Assembly (NCBI RefSeq): GCF_016545825.1
Contig: NC_052619.1
Location: forward strand, 44,917,682-44,981,681
Direction: 5' to 3'
Source: Eucalyptus grandis
Lineage: Eukaryota; Streptophyta; Magnoliopsida; Myrtales; Myrtaceae
DNA: 64,000 nt
Positions 53,968 to 64,000 of the stretch are shown piece after piece. Position 1 is the first letter of the stretch. The number at the start of each line of letters is the position of its first letter. The notes under the pieces are model-generated. The model made no database searches and was not told where the DNA came from. It worked only from the letters and a program-made list of their open reading frames with translations. Position numbers and translations under genes: made by a program.

Positions 53968-54717
53968 TGTTGCGATAAGGCGAGCGATCGAACAAAATAT
54001 AGACGGAAGAAGAAAATAAATCGGACATCAAATTTATGTGGTTCAGTCGTAAAGACCTACATCCACGGGGAAAGCAGCAGCGAATTTCACTATAGATCAA
54101 GCGATACAAGGAGATTACATACTCAAGTCACTCAAACACTCTCTCGGTATTTCTCAAGCCCCAATTACACCCAATAAAACGCACAGTGTTTAGCCCCGAA
54201 ATTCCTCAAGAAATAATCTCTCAATCTAACGAAGGAATTACACACAAATCTTACCACAAGATTTAATTGGCTTCAACACTAAATCTTCTTGGATGTAATT
54301 CACGACAAAGAAAATCCCTCCCAAGCACTCGACAACGAGGCGACGCTTCAAGACCAATTCTTCACGATCAATGGCGGAACACCAAGCACTCATGTAGCGC
54401 TTCAAGACAATTTGTGATCAACATCTACTACCCACGACCACAAGTCTATATATAAGTAAAACCCTTATTCTTTTGCCAATTTCTCATAGGATTCTGTTTC
54501 CTATCTAAAACGATTTTATCTTTGTATATTTTAAACAAAATCCAAGTTCTAGTGAAAGTTGGACTTTCCTATTTTAGTAGCTAGACACTCCAACGCAGAT
54601 TCAAATTTGGGAAGTTGATCTTCGGATCTTCTTTACTCGATTTTGAATATCCACAACATATCCAATTTGGAATATTCGTAATTTGCATTGGGCTTAAACT
54701 CGAGACATATTTTAACA
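53968..54717 (-). repeat. 3' LTR of the copia element
   Basis: The plus strand reads TGTTGCGATAAGG...ATATTTTAACA. TATA box CTTATATATAGA on the minus strand (54445-54456). A purine-rich GTGGAGAT tract borders it at 54718-54726 (minus). Confidence 0.9.
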
Positions 54718-55105
54718 ATCTCCACATTGGCTCGACGTTTGAGCTAAGTCGCAATCGCTTCGCAAAAATTCAAACTCTGCTGCTACTTTCCCCTAGCCCC
54801 CGATGGGCTCAACCGCCACAGATATTGTCCAAGTTCAAGCCTAGCTTGAACTTCGCTATAACCGAGGACCTCATCAGAATACCAACTCCACATGCACCTT
54901 TAACTACTCCACAAGGATTTTCCGACATAACCTCCTTAACCGCAGATAAAGCAAAACCATTGTTGCATCCATATCTATCATGAGATCGAATACGTACCTT
55001 GTTAATTTCAGCAGTTACAGCAACCATTGGCTCTACAGGCTCCACCTCGCTATGAGCACCATCTATGTTGATTACTTTGCTAGTACTCGTACTCGCTCGT
55101 ACTCG
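54718..55105 (-). mobile_element. copia internal spacer before the 3' LTR
   Basis: It starts next to the polypurine tract. No reverse transcriptase motif (such as YVDD) can be read, so that region was deleted. Confidence 0.6.
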
Positions 55106-55744
55106 TCACAACTCCACCTCAAGCTTAACACCGTTTAGATCCGTTTGAACACTACTATAATCACTCCTAGCCAGAAGTACTGGAGACTCGTCAAAAGTAA
55201 CTTCTTTGCTGTTAACAGGTGAATTTATATCTAGGCACCACAACCGATCGCATCGCTCACCTTGTGCATAGCCATGGAATATGCACCTTGCCCTCCCATC
55301 GAGCTTACCATCACTGACTCGAAAATAACACGGGCAACCAAACATTCTAATGATAGAATAATCAGCAACGTTACTTAACCACACTTCTTCTCCAGGAGTC
55401 TGCCATTCAATAACAATTGATGGGGATCTATTCACTAGGTAGCTTATTGTACTTAGCACATCAACCAGGAATCTCCTAGCCATACCAGCACTAGAGATAA
55501 TTTTTCGAGCCATCTCTAGTAATGTTCTGCTCATCAATTTTGCAAATTGTTGTGATTTATTGGCACTAATGCAGTGTTTCACTATACTCTCTTTCATGCA
55601 GAATTTATTTGTCAGCTCCGAGCAGAACTCCGTGCTATTGTTAGTCTGCACATGCTTAATCGACTTACCAGTCTCCATTTCGATCAAAGCTCTTGACTGC
55701 GTGATGCTGACACCAGCATCAAACTTGTGCCTTGGCACAAACAC
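55106..55744 (-). pseudogene. copia integrase core, catalytic residues lost
   Basis: HVQTNNSTEF stands where copia integrases have TDNGGEF-like sequence (Asp replaced by Asn). KSQQFAKLMSRTLLEMARK stands where the active-site Glu normally occurs, so that residue is lost. The rest follows family pattern (YLVNRSPS, RMFGCPCYF, ARCIFHGYA, DESPVLL). The zinc-binding HHCC part between here and gag is missing. Confidence 0.85.
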
Positions 55745-55879
55745 CTAGGTCTTCCTCGAGCAGTCAAAAGACTCTCGAACAGATGCATCAAACGTCTCTA
55801 CAACGAAATTTGTCACTGTCTCACCTTGAAGTTTATACAAGCCTCCGTGCTTGATTCTTTTCATTATCACTAGGGCACC
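55745..55879 (-). pseudogene. copia protease-integrase junction, degraded
   Basis: YKLQGETVTNFVVET-type remains of the pre-integrase region in another frame. The HHCC ligands are absent. Confidence 0.6.
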
Positions 55880-57007
55880 TCAAACAACCTTCAGAACTCC
55901 ACATTTTGAAGAATACCCGCAACCAGCTAAATCTAGGGCACCCAAGGAAATTAAGTTATTCTTCAACTCCGGAACATGCCTCACTCCAGTCAATGTCCTC
56001 ACAATGCCATCATGTATCCTGATTTTAACATTACCAACATCCACAACATCGCACTTAGCGTTGTTGCCTAACTGAACTTTATCACTACCCGTGCACTGAT
56101 AAGTGATAAACCAGTTTCTATTTGGTGTGACATGAAAAGAACAACCAGAATCCATAATCCATCCATCAAATGAATCATTAGTGACAAACAAGACATAATC
56201 GACATTATCTACTACAACTGCGATATTATCTGCAGAATCAACTACAATTTCCTTACCCTTCTCATTCTTCAACTTAAGGCAATCCCTTCTAAGATACCCT
56301 CTCTTACCACAGCTCCAATAGACAACATTAGCAGTCCTAGATTGACTACATCTGTTAATATTGATACTACTTTTACCCACATGTGTTACAGATCTTCCTC
56401 TATTTTCACCTACTAAAGCAGCATATACAGGTTTGCCAGATTCTCTTCTACGAATGTCCTCGCTCAAAATTAAATCTCGAACCCTATCAAACGTCAAACT
56501 CGTTGACCCAGAGGAATTACTAACAGCAGTAACAGTAGTATTCCAACTATTAGGCAATGAGGATAATAGAATCAAAGCACGTACCTCATCTTCAAAGTCA
56601 ATCTCAACTAAACTCAATTGACTAACAATCACATTAAATTCATTAATATGATTAGCAACTGACGCACCTTTGCTCATCTTCAAATTAAACAGACGTTGCA
56701 TCAAACAAATCTTGTTGATCGCAAAAGGCTTCTCATACATATCCGACAGGGCTTGCATCAAATCAGCAGTGGTCTTCTCCTTCAGGATGTTAAACACGAC
56801 GTTACGAGCCAACATCAGCCGAATAACACCCATAGCTTGTCTATCCAGCAAATCCCAATTAGCTTGCTTCATCGTCTCTGATTTCTCCCCAAATAAAGAC
56901 AAGTGCAGTTTCATCTGATAAAGATAATCTTCAATTTGCATCTTCCAAAAACTAAAATCATTCCCATCAAATCTGTCGATTCTCACTTTTACTTCTTTTG
57001 TCACCAT
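55880..57007 (-). pseudogene. copia Gag-protease open frame
   Basis: A 375-codon open frame starting about 30 bases after the primer site. Gag (UBN2-type) block: FDGNDFSFWKMQIEDYLYQM ... VANHINEFNVIVSQL. The zinc knuckle is damaged (YWSCGKRGYLRRDC; first Cys and the His are replaced). Protease active site: WIMDSGCSFHVT. It is the best-preserved part of the element; whether it is translated is unknown. Confidence 0.88.
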
Positions 57008-57035
57008 CGATTAGCTTCAATTTAGTCAAGCCTAA

Positions 57036-57046
57036 CTCTAATACCA
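57036..57046 (-). promoter_or_regulatory. copia primer-binding site (initiator tRNA-Met)
   Basis: TGGTATTAGAG on the minus strand, two bases after the end of the 5' LTR. One mismatch to the usual TGGTATCAGAG. Confidence 0.85.
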
Positions 57047-57048
57047 CT

Positions 57049-57802
57049 TGTTGCGATAAGGCGAGCGATTGAACAATAATATAGACCGAAAAAAGAAAAT
57101 AAATCGGACACCAGATTTACGTGGTTCAGCGTAAAGACCTACATCCACGGGGAGAGCAACAACAAATTTCATTATAGATCAAGCGATACAAGAAGATTAC
57201 ACACTCAAGTCACTCAAACGCTCTCTCAGGGTTTCCCAAGCCCCAATTACACCCAATAAAATGCATAGTATTTAGTCCCAAAATTTCTCAAGAAATAATC
57301 TCTCAATCTAACGAAGGAATTACACGCAAATCTTACCACAAGATTTAATTGGCTTCAACACTAAATCTTCTTGGATGTAATTCACGACAAAGAAAATCCC
57401 TCCCAAGCACTCAACAACGAGGCAGCGCTTCAAGACCAATTCTTTTCATGATCAACGGCGGAACACCAAGCACTCACGCGGTGCTTCAAGACAATTTGTG
57501 ATCCACATCGACCACCCACGATCACAAGTCTATATATAAGTAAAACCCTTATTCTTTTGTCAACTTCTCATAGGATTCTGTTTCCTATCTAAAACGATTT
57601 TATCTTTGTATATTTTAAACAAAATCCAAATCCTAGTCAAAGTTGGACTTTCCTATTTTAGTAGCCAAACTCTCCAACGCAAATTCAAATTTGGGAAGTT
57701 GATCTTCGGATCTTCTTTACTCGATTTCGAACATCCGCAATATATCTTATTCGGAATATTCATAATTTTGCATTGGGCTTAAACTCAAGACATATTTTAA
57801 CA
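57049..57802 (-). repeat. 5' LTR of the copia element
   Basis: Matches 53968-54717 along its length with scattered substitutions and small indels. TATA box at 57529-57540 on the minus strand. Confidence 0.9.
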
Positions 57803-58052
57803 CTTGTGATTTCATCATAACCTTTAAACCATACAAAGACAAAGTATGAAATCAATTTTTGCAAATGGCTTCGATAATCAAATAAGATGTATGCATATTA
57901 GAGGGTTAACAAATAATAAGATGCAATACATGTCACTTGATTTATGTTACTTAGATAGATTGTTTCTAACATTCTAACTCTTTTTTTTTCCCTTATGAAG
58001 AACAAACCCACTTTAAATAGGGAAATTTTGGATCCATGATACATACCAATGC
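57803..58052. other. no recognisable gene
   Basis: Flank of the copia element. Nothing recognised. Confidence 0.35.
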
Positions 58053-58435
58053 GAGCCAGCGGATGGACGGTCCAAATGCATTTTGATGGTGTGAGATGTC
58101 GAATTCGTGTAATTGCGTCTAATTCAAACAAATAAGCCTGTTTTTTAACCATCACGCCACCCTGGGGGAAATTTTCTCGAACAACTTTTACTATGCGGAT
58201 TTGAACTTCTAGCCAGATGCTACCTTTGATTCAAGAATGAGATAAGATGCAAGCCAGTGGATGGATGATCCAAATGCATTTTGATGCTGTGAATTATCGA
58301 AATTTTGTATTTGCATCTAGTCCAAAAAAATAAGCCTGTTTTTAATCATTACGCCAACCTCGCAAGAAATTAATCGGACGACGTTTATCACGAGGATTCG
58401 AACTTTTAGCCGGCTGCTCCCTTTGATTCACTTTT
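58053..58435. repeat. tandem duplication of about 190 bp with tRNA-like promoter boxes
   Basis: Units at about 58053-58235 and 58250-58433 share GATCCAAATGCATTTTGATG-type sequence, AATAAGCCTGTTTTT and CCTTTGATTCA. On the minus strand each has an A-box-like GTTGGCGTAATGATTAA (or GTGGCGTGATGGTTAA) and a B-box-like GTTCGAATCC. Within one unit, however, the B-like element precedes the A-like one. Possibly a degenerate dimeric SINE. Confidence 0.6.
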
Positions 58436-58710
58436 TTTTCTTATTAGCACATGAACACATAATTAGTTCTTCAACTCAATTTTTTTCACCGGCAGAAAAA
58501 GAAAATTGACTATTGAGTGAGTAAAATAAGTGGTGGTGCGCATACATTGGGGTATGTATTTATATGCGCCGACTGGTTCTTTCTCCTTTGTGCCATGCCC
58601 TATCTATTCACTCCATTTCACTAAAATGACCACCTTGGTCTGCTTCTCCTTGATCCCATTTGTCCCTCCTTTTTCCTCTCATCTCTCGACCTCGTCCCAC
58701 ACGTGTGGGG

Positions 58711-58711
<1 letters not shown>
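58436..58711. other. no recognisable gene
   Basis: Spacer before a CT repeat. Nothing recognised. Confidence 0.3.

Positions 58712-58761
<50 letters not shown>
58712..58761. repeat. (CT)n microsatellite
   Basis: About 25 CT units. Confidence 0.97.
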
Positions 58762-58763
<2 letters not shown>

Positions 58764-59640
58764 ATTGTCTGTATCAGTGCGGATCATCACTGGTCTTTGC
58801 TTTCTTTTTAGATCTACGCACAACTAGGGTTCCATCAAGACCCACCCAAATCCATCGTGTGATCACTTTCAATCTTTTCCCATTTTTTTCACCACCTACA
58901 CATTCAAGCAGGAGCTCACGTCAGTCCCTAGTAATGCCTGTTGACTCGTCTACGACACAGAACATATGATCTCCAATAATGACGTGCTTTATTCGTGATG
59001 AGACTGTGTGAACGTGTGATGATGCACCCAAGATCAACAGCAGTCAACAGTTGCGGTTTGAAGCTTTGCTAATAGCTCAAAGTACATCATGGATGAGCTA
59101 TTACAAGTCGTAATTATTGTGAGCTGATTAACCTCGTTCTCCGCTCGTTCACGATGCCAATCATGATTTTATATATATAAACCTTTACTCGATGCCTTTA
59201 AGGTTTTGAGTGCCCTGTTAAGATTGCTGAGACTAATAATCAAAGCATCTGATTTTACCAATTAAGTTGAGTCTAAAGGGTTTAGTTTTAATAGGCTTCT
59301 TGTGGTCGTTCAAGAATGTCAAGTTTAGGACGATGATGCTTAAAGAATGCCAACGAAAGAGTGTAAGCCAAAGCCATGTGCTATTCTCTAACTTCATTAC
59401 CTAAACGAATTTGAACTAGCAGGTGGATTATATCAATTATCAATTGAGTTAACAAGGCCCATGAATTTGACCAGAAAAGTATCAATCACCATTGAACAAT
59501 GGAATTTTATAAACTCATGCCTCATCCTCTGAACAGTCAAGTTCGTTTTCATCTTGCGCTTCACAATTCGAATTTCTTTGTTTTCTTGCACTCTCCTCTC
59601 AACCTTTCAAGGTGCTATATTTTGTACCCACTATGAGTCA
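58762..59640. other. no recognisable gene
   Basis: No protein-like frame or repeat boundary seen on either strand. Confidence 0.35.
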
Positions 59641-59686
<46 letters not shown>

Positions 59687-59725
59687 ACTCCAACGTCTCA
59701 TCCTTCATCCCTCTTACGGAAAATA

Positions 59726-59782
<57 letters not shown>

Positions 59783-59822
59783 ACTCCAACGTCTCATCCT
59801 TCATTCCTCTTACGGAAAATGC
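59641..59822. repeat. tandem duplication, each unit with a (CT)n tract
   Basis: Units 59641-59726 and 59727-59822 each consist of CA(TC)n followed by TGTTACTCCAACGTCTCATC then CTTCAT(C/T)CCTCTTACGGA. The units differ mainly in CT number. Confidence 0.92.
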
Positions 59823-60313
59823 CATCATGCCACATGACTGCCACAACCCTTGTCGGGAATATGCAAACCGTCAGGTTTCGGAAAACATCACCGCTCGCAG
59901 TCCTCCACGTGACACCACATTTCTCCCTTTTCTTTTTCGCCAGATGCTGATGACACTAGAACATGAACGATAGTGAGATCTCCCACAGGTGTGTGTGAAA
60001 ATCCTTTCTTTTTCCCTATCGCCATTTTATGAAACATGTTCTTTCGCCCACTGTACTAACTTATGATGTCTTGGTTTTCTAAAATCATGCAACATGTGAT
60101 GCTCCGAGAGATCTTTGTTTGGCCTTGCATCGAGACATACAGAAACAAACGCATTAAGTTTGTTTGATTGTTCCTTCTCGCGTAGTTATTGCATGTCGTC
60201 GTCCGTTTGCATGGACCCTTTTTGACCACTCAAGTACCCCTTCAATTCTTTTGATTGGTTCGCCTAGTTTTCTTTTTATTTTTCATTTTTTTGGGTGTGC
60301 GTGCGTGCGTGGA
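59823..60313. other. no recognisable gene
   Basis: Intergenic DNA, with a CCACGTG (G-box-like) at about 59905 of unknown relevance. Confidence 0.3.
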
Positions 60314-60460
60314 AAGACTCCAAAACTCTGAGTTTTATAACAAGGGCATCAAGACTCCAAAACTCTGCCCTTGTTATAAATATGATCTCTCCAAAATTTT
60401 CAGATTAATAACAAGGGCAGTGAAATCAAGCCCCATCAAGATTATTAATCTGAAAATTTC
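60314..60460. repeat. two adjacent perfect fold-backs with shared direct repeats
   Basis: Arm pair 1: 60334-60348 and 60366-60380, 15 bp perfect, spacer 17. Arm pair 2: 60394-60411 and 60442-60459, 18 bp perfect, spacer 30. AAGACTCCAAAACTCTG is a direct repeat at 60314-60330 and 60351-60367. ATAACAAGGGCA occurs in the left arm of the first fold-back and again at 60408-60419. Confidence 0.9.
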
Positions 60461-61987
60461 TTTCTGATTAATTATTACCATAATCATTATTGTGCACCCA
60501 ATATCTGTTGAATTTCATTGAGTCATAGTCCAGTGAACTCTTTATGTAAGACTTTTCATTTTGGCATTTTTTAAGGTCCGAGAAACTTAAGAAGATCTAG
60601 TTATAAGACGCAGTGCCGATTTTATAAATATTTTATTTGAATAGAACAGATATCGAGCTCATGTGGCATATATAATATATGGCTTCTTCATATAGCATTC
60701 CCAAATGGTAATAATGTGACTGGAGTTTAGTAACAATTAGTATGATGGGTATATTTGTCTATGAAAAGGATCCGTAATATGTGACAAGTACGTAAGACTT
60801 TGGACTTGTATTCTAATTTGTAAGCACGTAAAGGTGCTTCTAAAATAAATTTTTTTGGCACTTCGTTTAGTAATCACAACCATCAAACTCCAAACACGAA
60901 AAGGGACCAGCACAAAAATTGGAGAGATTGTGATTATTCTCGAAGTAAAAAGAAAGGTATTTATTACCTGAATGTCGAATTGCCCGAATCGAGTATCTGA
61001 AAAGGGAGAAGAAATTATATTACGAACAGCGAATTCTTTTCCCTTACGTTGGGTGAATTAATAAAAAAGTAAATGAAATGGCATTATAACTTTCTACGTC
61101 TATTTACTTTTTTGTGCCTTGGAACTCGACCCCAGCTAATGATGACCATCTGTACACATGAGACAGTACAGACTTCCATGCCTACTTAATCATAGCCCAT
61201 GTAACAGATGTTAGCTCTTGTAAACCGAGGAATGCATTTTGGGTTCTTTGAAATGCATTAATCGTTGCATTTACAACATATTTTTGAATGCCAATGTGGT
61301 TTACCCTAGGAAAAACCATAGTTAATACTTGATATCATGCCTCGTTAGTCAAATTTCAGATATTTGAGATGTAAAATAATCAATTTCTTATATAAAAAGT
61401 GCGACTCGCTACATTATGTGTAGGTTATGTAATTATTGCGATTAACCATTTTTCTTCTTATAAATTTGATGAATTTTGTCGATGTGACAAAGAGATCTAT
61501 AGTAGACAATAGTACTTTGTATGTTTATTTATTTATTTTCGGTAAATAGAAGTAAATAGGATACAAATTAACGTCTAGAATCTATTATCCCTACTTTATC
61601 ACCTAACTAAACATAAATCAATTTTCTAGAAGCCTATGAGTAAAACATAGTGTCCAAACGGTTCTTTATTTCAAGATTGGCAAGCCAATCGTCAAAGACA
61701 ATTTCCGTTTTGGAAGTTATGCTGTACTTTGTACGTTTATTTTGAAATCAGTTCAAATTGAAAAACTAAGAGACACGAATAACAGACTCTACCGTTGAAC
61801 TTGAAATATATCCCTAATGCTTGTTAGGGAGGTCGCATGAACAACCTTTACGTCAATTGGGGACGAGGGAAGTTCTGTCTTGCTGCTCTCATATGCAGAC
61901 ATTAAGGCCTAGTCAGATTAAATTAAAAAATGCGTGTATTTTGAAGAATACACGCAAACATACGTCATCTATATATGTATGCATGTG
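60461..61987. other. no recognisable gene
   Basis: AT-rich intergenic sequence. Nothing supportable. Confidence 0.35.
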
Positions 61988-62044
61988 TGTATGTATGTAT
62001 GTATGTATGTATGTATGTATGTATGTATGTATGTATGTATGTAT
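61988..62044. repeat. (GTAT)n microsatellite
   Basis: About 14 tetranucleotide units. Confidence 0.97.
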
Positions 62045-63371
62045 CATTTTGCTATGATAAATATAGATACAATAACAGTAACATCGTATTGTCAAAGAGT
62101 TTTAAATTTTCCAATATTTTTTGCCCCAAGAAATTCGACCTACTAATTTGGCGGGTTACAAGTTACAAAATATTACTCACATGCAAAATTAACTAAATAT
62201 AAACATAAATCACGTCTATATTTATAGCTCACTAATCAGAAGATTGGTTGGAGGAAATTTCCTCCCGTCCTACTAAGAGTAAAGGAGAATACAGCGCTAT
62301 AAGAGAATAAACGATTTAGCAAGCATTCACTGGATTTGTGCAGTACTCAGTCAACAACCTTATCAGTGAGTCTCGCATGTGTTAGGGAGAAGAAATCCGA
62401 AACCATGTCATGCCATGAGCGCATCATTCGTCAAAAAGCTATTATAAAATCTGCGTTTGGATCATGTGTGGTAGATTATTATAATCGAAAAGCTTCAATT
62501 TCCTAACTGCCAGAAAGTTACGGCAAGTCACGATGAGAACTGGAGATATCCCCTAAAAAACACACATCATCCAAATCTCAGTTTGCTGCGTCTTTAGACA
62601 ATGATGTCTATGCCCCATGTTTGATCATGTTGTTCTCTTATTTCTCAGCAATGTCCAGCAGCTACAGTTATCCTACACGTACCCTCGCTCACCACATTGC
62701 TTTCTCATATTTTACTCTTTTTTTTTGTCATTCCATCAAACATTGGTAGCCTCATTATATCATCAAGACAGTGTTGGTTGACTGATATTTAAGCTAACTT
62801 TTTCCTAAAAAAAAAGAAAAGAAAAGGATACTTGACAGAAAAAAGCAGGACAATGAGCTGCTCTAGTTTACTTTCTTTTGTACAACTCCAACTATTCTTG
62901 TTGTTAAGTAACAGTTAACCTACCCAAGAACCCTCTTAGCAAAAGAGTGATGTTAAAAAGTTGGATATAGTGAAAAGTAAAATGCCCCCCCTCCCCTCTA
63001 CTTTCCTTCTTTCTCCTCTCACACACAAAAACCAGCATCATAGAAGAAAATATCTACCAGAAACCTCACCATTACACAAGATTTATCAACAAAAAAAAAA
63101 AAAAAAGATGGAAAGAACAATGAAGTTGAAATTGAAGCAAATAGGTCGAACAAGTCACATCGAGAAGGAAGCACATTTAGATTAGGTTGATCGAGTACAA
63201 TGGATGAGTTAGGACAATTGCTATATACATACACATATAGCAATATGTGAACTTAGATCTGGGCTACTAGTAATCTAAGATAAACTCTTAATCATAATAC
63301 TCTTCTCGTAGAGATCTGAAAGCTAACATATAACTGAAAACCATGAGGATTGCAAGTATTAAAAGCCTCAC
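62045..63371. other. intergenic; 3' flank of the zinc-finger gene
   Basis: No gene recognised. The part close to 63371 should contain the 3' UTR of the minus-strand zinc-finger gene. Confidence 0.4.
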
Positions 63372-64000
63372 TTAATTGGAGTACCCCAAGCGAAGTTCCA
63401 AATCGACCTCATCTTCTTTAAAATTGTCGAGAAGATCCACCTGCATCCCCAGCCGAACAGCCTTAGTATCCTTGGCAATTCCTTGAGTAGTCCAACCGCA
63501 ATCTGCTTCGCCAACCCTAGTAGCAAGACACTTGCGGGCCCGTCCCATTTCACTGGCCGGAGGGAAATTCATCGATGGCAGCGTCGAAGAAAAGGCAGGA
63601 GGAGGAGGACGAATCGAGGTTGGCAACGCTCGAGCAAAATGGGGAGGCAAGGACAAAGGGGAAGAGGAGAAATTAGGGTTAGGGTTGTTGGAGTTAGGTT
63701 TAGGGTTATGGTTGAGGTTAAGGCCGAGAAGTGGGTACTGGCCGCCGCTACAATCGGTTTTCTCGGCCATGGCTGGCAGTGCGGGGGGGCTCGACTGCCG
63801 CAGCCTCGCACGGTCCCGTCGGTGGACATTCATATGGCCGCCAAGGGCTTGGGCCGATCCGAACTCCCTCTTGCAGAAGCTGCACGAGTAAGACCTCGGA
63901 GGCCAAGAGAGTCCGCTCAGGTAATCTTCAGCGTGGCTTGGGTAGTTGCCGATCAGAGAAGAGCCCACCTTTATCATGTTCAGCCTCTGATGGTGGTGGT
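63372..64000 (-). CDS. SUPERMAN/RABBIT EARS-type C2H2 zinc-finger repressor, 5' end outside the window
   Basis: A nuclear DNA-binding repressor of the single-finger C2H2 class that controls floral and lateral-organ development in other plants. The finger reads [20 protein letters not shown] then [17 protein letters not shown], with both Cys and both His and the QALGGH helix intact. A proline/serine/asparagine-rich middle follows. The C-terminus is [14 protein letters not shown], the EAR (LxLxL) repression motif, ending at 63372 as in RBE-like proteins. An ATG at 63975-63977 is possible, but the frame stays open upstream (His-rich, ...HHHQRLN) to the window edge, so the true start is probably outside. 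Such genes usually lack introns, and none is needed here. Which family member it is cannot be decided from this part. Confidence 0.9.
   Translation of the reverse strand, partial: HHHQRLNMIKVGSSLIGNYPSHAEDYLSGLSWPPRSYSCSFCKREFGSAQALGGHMNVHRRDRARLRQSSPPALPAMAEKTDCSGGQYPLLGLNLNHNPKPNSNNPNPNFSSSPLSLPPHFARALPTSIRPPPPAFSSTLPSMNFPPASEMGRARKCLATRVGEADCGWTTQGIAKDTKAVRLGMQVDLLDNFKEDEVDLELRLGYSN

Larger units (their letters stand above)
53968..57802 (-). mobile_element. Ty1/copia retrotransposon lacking reverse transcriptase
   Basis: Two direct LTRs (53968-54717, 57049-57802) flank a gag-protease region and a damaged integrase on the minus strand. Only about 390 bp separate the integrase from the 3' LTR, so reverse transcriptase and RNase H are absent. 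PBS and polypurine tract are in place. Edge sequences CTTGC (53962-53966) and CTTGT (57803-57807) could be a 4/5 target duplicate. Divergence between LTRs indicates an older insertion than the Tat element. Confidence 0.88.

Noticed and set aside
58703..59973. Open frames with runs of Ser-Leu
   Set aside because: They are translations of (CT)n microsatellites.
61821..62196. Open frames with repeated Tyr-Val-Cys-Met
   Set aside because: They are translations of the (GTAT)n microsatellite.

Overview
This is nuclear DNA of a flowering plant, most likely a eudicot tree or shrub. It is gene-poor and packed with retrotransposons: plant L1-type LINEs with an RNase H domain, Ty3/gypsy elements of the Tat/Ogre type, Ty1/copia elements, tRNA-derived SINEs, Mutator-like and Harbinger-like foldback elements, and long CT/GA microsatellites. 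I cannot name the species; Myrtales would be a guess. No bacterial features (operons, CRISPR, origins) are present. I see no confident tRNA or rRNA gene.

Only three host genes are recognisable. (1) 234-860 (-) is a broken S-protein homologue (SPH, plant self-incompatibility S1 family). A SINE sits exactly at its start codon and two frameshifts offset each other. (2) 37635-38280 (-) is a SUPERMAN-type C2H2 zinc-finger gene with an EAR motif. It is frameshifted at the last zinc-ligand codon. (3) 63372-64000 (-) is an apparently intact SUPERMAN/RABBIT EARS-type C2H2 repressor whose 5' end leaves the window.

Layout. 0.2-4.8 kb: the SPH pseudogene and a second copy of its 5' region, one copy interrupted by a SINE and the other by a 3-kb solo LTR at the same place. 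4.8-9 kb: Tat and copia debris, three SINEs of one family with exact target-site duplications, and two inverted-repeat elements. 9.4-10.7 kb: a copia LTR, primer-binding site and leader carrying six stem-loops. 13.5-24.4 kb: a nested stack in which a solo LTR lies inside a Mutator-like element, which lies inside the RNase H domain of a LINE, which lies between two copies of a copia LTR. 24.8-37.5 kb: a 12.7-kb Tat/Ogre-type element with both LTRs and an ATAAT target duplication. It lacks protease, reverse transcriptase and RNase H, and has four blocks of tandem repeats before its 3' LTR. 37.6-38.8 kb: the broken zinc-finger gene with a duplicated, TATA-bearing upstream block. 43.1-48.7 kb: a nearly full-length LINE on the minus strand. 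49.8-53.8 kb: a Harbinger-like MITE and a second Mutator-like element. 54-57.8 kb: a copia element lacking reverse transcriptase. 58-64 kb: microsatellites, local duplications, and the intact zinc-finger gene at the edge.

The genes do not form a pathway. What links the window is transposon biology. Both LINEs have ORF1 and ORF2 overlapping by a few bases (TAATG in one, ATGA in the other), and both carry a TAA in place of the same reverse transcriptase glutamine codon. Both LTR elements that still show two LTRs lack reverse transcriptase.
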